From the NCBI GenBank assembly GCA_021813065.1, contig JAKALZ010000108.1, forward strand, positions 1-6,572: a DNA stretch of 6,572 nt. Reading direction: 5' to 3'. Below are positions 1 to 4,848 of this stretch, one piece after another. The notes below the pieces were generated by a model, which worked only from the letters and a program-made list of their open reading frames with translations, was not told the origin of the DNA and ran no database searches. The number at the start of each line of letters is the position of its first letter. Within the stretch, counting starts at the first letter, position 1. The stretch is from a bacterium. Its GTDB lineage: Bacteria > Spirochaetota > Spirochaetia > Treponematales > Rectinemataceae. A program made the translations under genes and the position numbers.

Positions 1-233
1 ACCGTACCGGAGATGAGCTCAGCCCACCGGCGCGCCGCAGCGGCATCCTTCGCCAGAATCATGCAGCCCGCGGTTTCCTTGTCGAGCCTGTGCACCGGCA
101 AAAATCGCTGCCCGAACTGACGCTCGAGCGCCGCGATCACATCGTCATGGACACCTTCTCCAGGCTGGGAGGGGAGCCCGGAGGGTGTATCGATAATTAT
201 GATCTCTTCATCTTCGAATAAAATTGGAAGCAT
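1..233 (-). CDS. RluA-family pseudouridine synthase, N-terminal part (gene runs off the left edge)
   Basis: Only the first 77 codons are present, read from an ATG at 233 down to base 1. The family isomerises specific uridines of rRNA or tRNA to pseudouridine in the cytoplasm. The visible part opens with ILFEDEEIIIIDTPSGLPSQ, the usual first strand and loop of RluA/RluC/RluD/TruC enzymes. It then carries HRLDKETAG at residues 48-56, a close match to the family signature HRLDxxTSG, with the catalytic aspartate at D51 and Ala in place of Ser. There is no room for an N-terminal S4 RNA-binding domain, so it resembles the short RluA/TruC type more than RluC/RluD. No other ATG lies between this start and an upstream in-frame stop. 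There is no Shine-Dalgarno, and a good -10 lies only about 10 bp upstream, so the mRNA may be leaderless. Family call firm; target nucleotide unknown. Confidence 0.88.
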   Translation of the reverse strand, partial: MLPILFEDEEIIIIDTPSGLPSQPGEGVHDDVIAALERQFGQRFLPVHRLDKETAGCMILAKDAAAARRWAELISGT

Positions 234-242
234 CGCGGATTC

Positions 243-271
243 ATCATACCAGAAGCGGAAGCGCCGCGCAA
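243..271 (-). promoter_or_regulatory. Putative extended -10 promoter for the pseudouridine synthase gene
   Basis: On the minus strand, TTGCGC (266-271) is followed by a 17-bp spacer and TATGAT (243-248). The bases TGG just before the -10 make an extended -10, TGGTATGAT. Transcription should begin near 236, only about 3 nt before the ATG at 233. The match and spacing are seen in the sequence; promoter activity is inferred. Confidence 0.45.
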
Positions 272-292
272 AGGTTTCACTTCCACCGCACC

Positions 293-321
293 TTGTCTCT
301 TTTGCCTCAAGCGTTCATACT
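293..321 (+). promoter_or_regulatory. Weak putative sigma70-type promoter for the polysaccharide deacetylase
   Basis: TTGTCT (293-298), a 17-bp spacer and CATACT (316-321) each match the consensus hexamers at four of six positions. The predicted start near 328 leaves a leader of about 17 nt before the ATG at 345. It lies back to back with the minus-strand promoter at 243-271 in the 111-bp gap between divergent genes. Hexamers this weak also occur by chance. Confidence 0.3.
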
Positions 322-344
322 TCGTTTTGGCTGGTACCATCGAC

Positions 345-1091
345 ATGCGCCTACACCGTATTCTCATCCTTTTGCTCATGACATCGCTGACCGCGCGGAT
401 CTTCGCCTCGGGCTCTGTGGTGATTCTCGATTATCACTCCTTTCTGGGAAATGGAACCTCCTCGCTGGATTTCAGCCCGGAGGAGCTGGCGGCGCAGATG
501 GATCGATTTGCTTCACTTGGCTATCGCTTCATTTCGCTTGAGGATGCTCTGAGCGGGAATCTCGAAGGCGACAACAATATCGCGATTACGATCGACGATG
601 GACATCGCACCGATATGGTCGCCTATTTGAATGTGCTCAAGCCACGGCACATTCCGGTTACCCTCTTTATTCCCGGCTTTTCGGTCGGACATGATGCACA
701 CCTGCTGACTGTCTCGCAGCTCCAGACGCTGCTGCTGGCAGGCTGTACCATCGGCGCGCATGGTTTTTATCACAACTACATGAGTTCAAAAGCCTTCGAG
801 GCAAACCCAGCCTCCGTGCTCACCGAGGCAAACCGCCCCCGAATGGCCATTGCGGCAAAATTGGGCCAGCTTCCCGATTTTTTCGCCTATCCATTCGGGG
901 GAGCCGGCCCGGAAGCAAAAGCGGCGGTACAGAGGGCGGGCTTCAGCTGGGCTTTCGCCGCGTCCGCCAAAATGTCGGAAGTGTATCCCGATGACCCGGC
1001 GCTCGATCATTTCCATGTACCGAGAACCATAGTGTACCGATGGAGCGTCAGAGGGCTCTTGAGCTATCTCAAAACCAGAATGGCCCGCTGA
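345..1091 (+). CDS. Secreted polysaccharide deacetylase (CE4 / NodB-homology domain)
   Basis: This 248-residue protein is a metal-dependent carbohydrate esterase that removes N- or O-acetyl groups from a cell-envelope or exported polysaccharide outside the cytoplasm. Residues 1-21 form a signal peptide (MRLHRI, hydrophobic core, likely cleavage after IFA) without a lipobox Cys. CE4 motifs in order: TIDDG at 82-86 (D84 catalytic base, D85 metal), HGFYH at 139-143 (two metal histidines), AYPFGG at 181-186 (variant of the RxPYG loop), and FHVPR at 223-227 (likely catalytic His). The NHYHS-like opening VVILDYHSF and the FAYPFG form recall the PgaB/IcaB branch acting on poly-N-acetylglucosamine, but substrate cannot be fixed from sequence. 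The ATG at 345 was preferred over an in-frame TTG at 327 because it begins the signal peptide cleanly; no Shine-Dalgarno is visible for either. The gene ends 16 bp from the convergent LCCL gene. Confidence 0.88.
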   Translation: MRLHRILILLLMTSLTARIFASGSVVILDYHSFLGNGTSSLDFSPEELAAQMDRFASLGYRFISLEDALSGNLEGDNNIAITIDDGHRTDMVAYLNVLKPRHIPVTLFIPGFSVGHDAHLLTVSQLQTLLLAGCTIGAHGFYHNYMSSKAFEANPASVLTEANRPRMAIAAKLGQLPDFFAYPFGGAGPEAKAAVQRAGFSWAFAASAKMSEVYPDDPALDHFHVPRTIVYRWSVRGLLSYLKTRMAR

Positions 1092-1118
1092 CGCGGCTCA
1101 TTATCGATCAAAGCCGCG
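1092..1118. terminator. Inverted repeat between convergent gene ends, possible weak bidirectional terminator
   Basis: CGCGGCT (1092-1098) and AGCCGCG (1112-1118) form a perfect 7-bp GC-rich stem with a 13-nt loop. The stem begins right after the deacetylase stop and spans the LCCL stop codon at 1108-1110. Neither side has a run of T, so a classical intrinsic terminator is not supported. It might act as a transcript-end stabiliser or a Rho-assisted end. Confidence 0.3.
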
Positions 1119-2160
1119 AATCCAGCGAGTAGCTCATCCCGAACGATCCATACGACGCGCTCGTGACACCGTTGCGCGCAGTGCCCGAGTACGAATTCTG
1201 GCCCGGGAGAATCCGGACAACGACAGGCGCCGCCTCGCCCACGCGCACGAGTCCCGCGTGGACCGCGGCGATCGCGAGCGGAGAATCTGAAGTGTAGATA
1301 TCCGTTCCCCAGATGGAGCCGCCAGACTGCCCTAGTATCCACACGACAAAGGTCTGACCCGGCGCGGCGCCCGGCAACTGATCCGCCCGCCCGGGATTGG
1401 GAAGCATATCGATAACCTGGGCGGCAGAAGGAGCCTGGGCGATCGAGTAGCTCGCGCCATACGAGCCATAGGAAGAGCTTGTCACGCCGTTCTGGCTGGA
1501 TCCGCTGAATGCCTGTTTCGGCCCCATCATCATCACTCGAACAATCGCGGTCTGGCCCGGTTTCACAATGCCGGCGTGCACGGCGGCGGCGGCCAGCGAC
1601 GAATCCGAGGTGTAGACATCGGTACCCCAGAGTCTTCCGGCCGTCGAGCCCGTGACTCTGCAGTATACGGAGGCACCGGGAACAAACGTGATCGCCGCTA
1701 TCGCGGATTCATCCTTGAACGCGAAAATTCGCTGCGTCTGCGCGAATGAGCTCTGCGTTTCGCTCGTGCCGGTCGTGCTGCCGGTCGTTCCGGCCGCTCC
1801 GAACTTCGGGAAGGTTTTTAGAAACCGATAGCTCATGCCAAAACTGCCGTAGCTCGCGCTGGTAACGCCGTTGCGGCTCGACCCCGCGTACGATGCGGCG
1901 CCAGGCAGCACTTCCACATAGACTGTGCCGCTCATGCCCGAACCGAGCGCGCCCGCATGGACCGCCGCGGCGGCGAGGCTCGAATCCGACGTGTACACAT
2001 CGGTGCCCCACACTCGGCCTGAGGTATCGCCGCGAAGGTTCAGGACAAGGATGGAGCCTGCCTGTATACCAGGAATGGAATCGATTGTGGGAAGATTTTG
2101 AGCAATCGCCGCCGCCGCGAACACAATACTCATCGCGGCCAGGAACACCCATCGTCGCAT
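1108..2160 (-). CDS. Secreted protein with three tandem LCCL-type repeats
   Basis: This 350-residue protein has a signal peptide (MRRWVFLAAMSIVFAAAAIAQ, likely cut after AIA at residue 20) and three copies of a module recognised as LCCL-like. Each copy runs [VLI]WGTD[VI]YTSDS, then AAVHAG, then NGVTS.SYGS.G.SY. The cores are at residues 50-111, 177-238 and 283-344. A Ser/Thr/Gly-rich linker (112-140) separates the first two. LCCL domains (Limulus factor C, Coch-5b2, Lgl1) are usually extracellular and are suspected to bind LPS or glycans. Here the conserved cysteine before AAxHAG is Leu or Ala in every copy, and the whole mature protein has one Cys (167). The ATG at 2160 was chosen over a GTG at 2184 because it follows AGGAGG at 5-nt spacing and begins the signal peptide. 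It lies 30 bp downstream of the diguanylate cyclase gene, probably in one operon. Domain call firm; function unknown. Confidence 0.85.
   Translation of the reverse strand: MRRWVFLAAMSIVFAAAAIAQNLPTIDSIPGIQAGSILVLNLRGDTSGRVWGTDVYTSDSSLAAAAVHAGALGSGMSGTVYVEVLPGAASYAGSSRNGVTSASYGSFGMSYRFLKTFPKFGAAGTTGSTTGTSETQSSFAQTQRIFAFKDESAIAAITFVPGASVYCRVTGSTAGRLWGTDVYTSDSSLAAAAVHAGIVKPGQTAIVRVMMMGPKQAFSGSSQNGVTSSSYGSYGASYSIAQAPSAAQVIDMLPNPGRADQLPGAAPGQTFVVWILGQSGGSIWGTDIYTSDSPLAIAAVHAGLVRVGEAAPVVVRILPGQNSYSGTARNGVTSASYGSFGMSYSLDSRL
1129..1314 (-). repeat. LCCL-type repeat 3 (residues 283-344)
   Basis: This copy runs from IWGTDIYTS to NGVTSASYGSFGMSY and ends six residues before the C-terminus. The final 15 residues are identical to those ending repeat 1. 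The two DNA stretches (1129-1173 and 1828-1872) nevertheless differ at 14 of 45 bases, all synonymous. The duplication is therefore old and the protein sequence is under selection. Confidence 0.8.
1447..1632 (-). repeat. LCCL-type repeat 2 (residues 177-238)
   Basis: This copy runs from LWGTDVYTS through AAAVHAG to NGVTSSSYGSYGASY. It is preceded by the only cysteine of the mature protein (C167, in VYCRV) and is slightly more diverged than copies 1 and 3. Confidence 0.8.
1828..2013 (-). repeat. LCCL-type repeat 1 (residues 50-111)
   Basis: This copy runs from VWGTDVYTS through AAAVHAG to NGVTSASYGSFGMSY. The stretch TDVYTSDSSLAAAAVHAG is identical in copies 1 and 2. A low-complexity Ser/Thr/Gly linker follows (residues 120-140). 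Confidence 0.8.
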
Positions 2161-2165
2161 AATGA

Positions 2166-2171
2166 CCTCCT
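2166..2171 (-). promoter_or_regulatory. Ribosome binding site of the LCCL-protein gene
   Basis: AGGAGG on the minus strand lies 5 nt before the ATG at 2160. It decides the start against the upstream in-frame GTG at 2184, which has no such site. It sits inside the 30-bp gap after the diguanylate cyclase stop. Confidence 0.85.
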
Positions 2172-2190
2172 GCGTGGCGCGCACATCAGC

Positions 2191-3948
2191 TCACGCCAGT
2201 ACCGTACAATTCTTTCCCTGTTTTTTTGCCTGATACATCGCGACGTCCGCGCGCGAGAACAGATTATCAAGAGATTCATCGCGTTGGTACTCCACGACAC
2301 CGGAACTGATCGTCGCTCCAAGACTTATTCCACGAATAACCCTCAGGCTGTCCACTTCGAAGTGGGCTCGAATGCGCTCAGCCACGCTGAACGCCTGATC
2401 TTTCTTGATTTTTGGCATGAAAATGACCACTTCATCGCCGCCATAGAGACACGCGGGGTCGCTGGGGCGGGTGCAGCTCCGAATTGAGTGCGCGAGCGAC
2501 ACGAGAATGTCATCGCCCACCTCGTGGCCAAAGCGATCGTTGACGAGCTTGAAATTGTCGATGTCGAGCATGATGAGCGAAAGCGGCTCGCCACTCTGAT
2601 CGGAGTGTTTCATTACGCGCTCGAGCTCCTGCATGAGGAAGCGCCTATTCCTCAACCCCGTCAGCGTGTCGGTGAGGCTCAATTCCTTGAAGTGCGCCTG
2701 CGTGGCCTCGAGCTTCTTGTTCTCTTCCTCGAGGTGCTTGAACCGGTCGGCAAGGGCCATCGCGAGAAAGATTGATTCAAGCGCGATGCCGATGGGCAAT
2801 GCATTTATGGTAAAGGGACACACCGGCAGCACCTTCAGCCCCATGAGCGCAAATATCACACCGCCGAGCGCGAGGAAAAACCAGGCGATTAGGTAGTAGA
2901 GCGCGGATTTAAAGCCTCGCCTAAAGCGCAGCCCCGCGGCGACCATGATGAGCACCGGTACCACGAGCCCGAGTATGTGCGAGAGCGAGAAGGCGACTCC
3001 GTCGAAGCCCATAATTCCCGCAAGCGACACAATTCCCCCGAGCGCCGCGGGAATAGCCATAAGGTGGAACAATACCTGATCGGTTGCCTTGAGATCGAGG
3101 AAGGAAATCGTGAAAATGGTTCCCCAGGTGATGAATTGCCCCGCCCACAGCCAGAGCATCGCCTGGTCGAAACCCGGAATCTGCCCGAAGAGCACCTTCG
3201 CGAAGCCTTGAACCCAGAAAATCCAGAGCCCCACGCTCACGCAGTAGAGAATGTAATAGATGTAGGAACGATAGTGGAGAGAAACAAGGAGAAAGAGGCT
3301 GTAAAAGATCATCGCGACGATAATGCCGAAAATGAGCCCATAGCCGAGATTTGTCTGAGCCTGACTCTTCGCGAAGGATGTATCGCTCGCGAGGCCGATC
3401 GTCATTAGAACATCGGTGGTACTGGAAATTCTAAGATAGCAGGTCTCGCCATCGTAGGCTGCCGCGGGAAGATCAAAGAAAAAGAATCGAGAGTGCGGCC
3501 CCGATGGATCTGATTTTACTTTAGCGCCAGTCTCAAAGCGATCGAATCCTCCCCCGTGCTGGGGAACATAGAGTTGTACATTATCGAGAATGATCGAAAA
3601 ACTGGGCTGAACGATGAGGAGCCACTGGATCTCTCGGTCTTCAGGGTTGCTCCCCGGCCCATAGCCCGGCCCGAGCTTGTCGAAAGGAATCGTAAAGCTG
3701 AGCCACGAAGCTGGCGCCTGTTTGCCGGTCCAGATCGAGCGGCCATCGACAGGCGTGAACTTGGACCGCATCTCGGGAGCGCTCACCTGATCGATGGTCA
3801 GTGAGGGATCGGCGTTAAAGAAATATCCACTTGTCTGAGATAGATCGATGAACCCCTGCGATACCCCCTGGGCGCACAATACTGAAGGCAGCAGCAACAC
3901 AAACGCTACCAAGAGTATAGAGCGAATTTTTTTTATCTTTTCATACAT
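2191..3948 (-). CDS. Membrane diguanylate cyclase: 7TMR-DISM sensor with GGDEF output domain
   Basis: This 585-residue protein should make c-di-GMP from two GTP in response to an extracytoplasmic ligand. Order of parts: signal peptide 1-27 (cut after LCA or CAQ); periplasmic DISMED2-like beta-rich region about 30-195; seven membrane helices of 7TMR-DISM type between about 200 and 400; a charged helical linker about 402-420; GGDEF domain about 421-585. In the GGDEF domain, LTDTLTGLRNRR (425-436), LDIDNFK (461-467, metal Asp D462) and ND (470-471) are typical. The active-site loop reads YGGDEV (502-507), with Val in place of the usual Phe. An inhibitory I-site RxxD is intact (R494-D497, five residues before GGDEV), suggesting feedback by c-di-GMP. 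The ATG at 3948 gives a normal signal peptide. An in-frame ATG at 4041 would add 31 residues and a second hydrophobic stretch, and neither has a clear Shine-Dalgarno. It probably heads an operon with the LCCL gene. Confidence 0.88.
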   Translation of the reverse strand: MYEKIKKIRSILLVAFVLLLPSVLCAQGVSQGFIDLSQTSGYFFNADPSLTIDQVSAPEMRSKFTPVDGRSIWTGKQAPASWLSFTIPFDKLGPGYGPGSNPEDREIQWLLIVQPSFSIILDNVQLYVPQHGGGFDRFETGAKVKSDPSGPHSRFFFFDLPAAAYDGETCYLRISSTTDVLMTIGLASDTSFAKSQAQTNLGYGLIFGIIVAMIFYSLFLLVSLHYRSYIYYILYCVSVGLWIFWVQGFAKVLFGQIPGFDQAMLWLWAGQFITWGTIFTISFLDLKATDQVLFHLMAIPAALGGIVSLAGIMGFDGVAFSLSHILGLVVPVLIMVAAGLRFRRGFKSALYYLIAWFFLALGGVIFALMGLKVLPVCPFTINALPIGIALESIFLAMALADRFKHLEEENKKLEATQAHFKELSLTDTLTGLRNRRFLMQELERVMKHSDQSGEPLSLIMLDIDNFKLVNDRFGHEVGDDILVSLAHSIRSCTRPSDPACLYGGDEVVIFMPKIKKDQAFSVAERIRAHFEVDSLRVIRGISLGATISSGVVEYQRDESLDNLFSRADVAMYQAKKQGKNCTVLA

Positions 3949-3958
3949 ATTGGCCAAA

Positions 3959-3964
3959 AGTATA
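3959..3964 (-). promoter_or_regulatory. Candidate -10 element for the diguanylate cyclase gene
   Basis: TATACT on the minus strand matches TATAAT at five of six positions and ends 10 bp before the ATG at 3948. No good -35 stands at 16-18 bp. If used, the leader would be only a few nt long. A palindrome TTGGCCAA (3950-3957) lies between the -10 and the start codon and could be an operator or chance. Confidence 0.3.
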
Positions 3965-4041
3965 CCGCATAAACACAAAGCGCGAAAGAACAATGAGCGG
4001 CAGATGGTCGATCTTCTCAAAAAAACCGAGGTACACCACAT

Positions 4042-4072
4042 TTGAAACTAGACATATCAGTAAAAATATACT
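4042..4072 (+). promoter_or_regulatory. Putative promoter of the HTH-EIIA / hydrogenase-4 operon
   Basis: TTGAAA (4042-4047) and TATACT (4067-4072) each match the sigma70 consensus at five of six positions, but the spacer is 19 bp, longer than the ideal 17. The predicted start near 4079-4080 would place the decamer array (4091-4130) in the early transcribed region, a position suited to repression by roadblock or to control in the leader. Confidence 0.35.
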
Positions 4073-4090
4073 AATCTCTTCCTACTTATA

Positions 4091-4130
4091 CGACATTTTT
4101 CTCATACTTTGGACATTTTTAGACATTTGG
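4091..4130 (+). repeat. Tandem array of four near-10-bp units (consensus nGACATTTTT), candidate operator
   Basis: Read in tens from 4091 the units are CGACATTTTT, CTCATACTTT, GGACATTTTT and AGACATTTGG. The second is degenerate, and its CAT core is shifted by 1 bp. The CAT cores lie 9, 11 and 10 bp apart, so they face the same side of the helix, and the T-runs are phased for curvature. The array ends at the Shine-Dalgarno of the HTH-EIIA gene (last two bases shared). The repeats are seen directly. Binding by the HTH protein encoded next to it is inferred. Confidence 0.55.
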
Positions 4131-4133
4131 AGG
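4129..4133 (+). promoter_or_regulatory. Ribosome binding site of the HTH-EIIA gene
   Basis: GGAGG lies 4 nt before the ATG at 4138 and overlaps the last unit of the decamer array by two bases. A protein bound to the array's transcript or DNA could therefore affect expression here. Confidence 0.8.
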
Positions 4134-4137
4134 CTTC

Positions 4138-4848
4138 ATGAAACTCTCCGTCAAGGATGTCGCGCGTCTCTTCAATATTTCAGAAAAAACGGTGTACCGC
4201 TGGATTCAAATCGATTCACTTCCCTACTACCGCGTAGGAGGACAGTATCGGTTCAATTACTCAGAACTCCTCGAGTGGTCCTCCACGCGAGGCGAGACCA
4301 TGAGTTCAGAACTCTTCGAGGGCGCGGTGGAGTCTGGCGAGTGCGACATCTCGATAGAGAACGCGCTCACCACGGGCGGCATACACTACCGCATCGAAGG
4401 CCTCGACGCGGAAGACATCCTCACCTCCGTGGTCTCCCTCATGAAGCTGCCCGAGAGCATCAACAGAGACCTTCTGCTCCAGTTTCTGATCGCGAGGGAA
4501 AAACTCGGATCTACCGCGATCGGCAATGGCATCGCGATTCCGCACGTTCGCAACCCCGTCGTTGTGCACTCGGAAAAGCCTCAGATATCTCTCTTTTTTC
4601 TGGAAAGCTCCGTTGATTTCGGCGCGCTCGACGGCGAACCGGTCAGCAAAGTGTTCCTTATTCTCTCCCCCAACATCCGCTGCCACCTCGCCCTTCTCGC
4701 GCGCCTCATGTTCGTGCTCAAGGATGATGGCGTGCTGAAAGCGCTCAAGGGCATCTCCTCGCGCAATGATATTCTGTCGGCTATACGGCGCGCCGAGGCT
4801 GGCATCGCGGAGCGCGCGCCCGCGGAGCGGCAGGGAGGTGCGCGGTGA
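4138..4848 (+). CDS. Regulator with excisionase-type HTH fused to a PTS EIIA (fructose/PtsN-type) domain
   Basis: This 236-residue cytoplasmic protein joins two known modules. Residues 2-50 are a MerR/excisionase-like helix-turn-helix (LSVKDVARLFNISEKTVYRW, then the wing-like RVGGQYRF). Residues about 88-220 are a type-2 PTS EIIA domain. The phosphorylatable histidine is H136 in GNGIAIPH, and the second conserved histidine is H183 in CHLALLARL. EIIA domains accept phosphate from HPr or NPr, so DNA binding is probably tuned by PTS phosphorylation state, and thus by sugar or nitrogen supply. No EIIB or EIIC is present, so a regulatory rather than transport role is likely. ATG 4138 has GGAGG 4 nt upstream. 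The stop overlaps the next gene's GTG by 4 nt (4845-4848), implying translational coupling and a shared operon. The array at 4091-4130 may be its own operator. Architecture is clear; target genes are inferred. Confidence 0.88.
   Translation: MKLSVKDVARLFNISEKTVYRWIQIDSLPYYRVGGQYRFNYSELLEWSSTRGETMSSELFEGAVESGECDISIENALTTGGIHYRIEGLDAEDILTSVVSLMKLPESINRDLLLQFLIAREKLGSTAIGNGIAIPHVRNPVVVHSEKPQISLFFLESSVDFGALDGEPVSKVFLILSPNIRCHLALLARLMFVLKDDGVLKALKGISSRNDILSAIRRAEAGIAERAPAERQGGAR
4832..4838 (+). promoter_or_regulatory. Ribosome binding site that fixes the GTG start of the hydrogenase-4 subunit B-like gene
   Basis: AGGGAGG lies inside the last codons of the HTH-EIIA gene, 6 nt before GTG at 4845. 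Together with the GTGA overlap, it supports the GTG start over later ATG codons, the first of which, Met82, falls after the first membrane helices. Confidence 0.8.

Larger units (their letters stand above)
3949..4137. other. AT-rich divergent intergenic control region
   Basis: This 189-bp gap between the minus-strand diguanylate cyclase and the plus-strand HTH-EIIA gene is much richer in A and T than the flanking coding DNA. It contains the candidate -10 for the cyclase (3959-3964), a plus-strand promoter-like pair (4042-4072), repeated ACATTT/ACATAT words (4038, 4052, 4093, 4113, 4123) and the Shine-Dalgarno of the HTH-EIIA gene. The part from 3949 to 4041 stays open in the cyclase frame but was not counted as coding. 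No RNA gene or riboswitch was recognised. Confidence 0.65.

Noticed and set aside
327..344. In-frame TTG at 327 as the deacetylase start
   Set aside because: It adds only six residues before a clean signal peptide, has no Shine-Dalgarno, and overlaps the predicted transcription start; ATG 345 is simpler.
2161..2184. GTG at 2184 as the LCCL-protein start
   Set aside because: The strong AGGAGG lies inside this extension, 5 nt before ATG 2160, and the signal peptide begins at 2160.
3993..4616. Plus-strand frame of 207 residues overlapping the HTH-EIIA gene
   Set aside because: It is a frame-shifted shadow of the HTH-EIIA gene: Arg/His-rich, no ribosome binding site, no family features.
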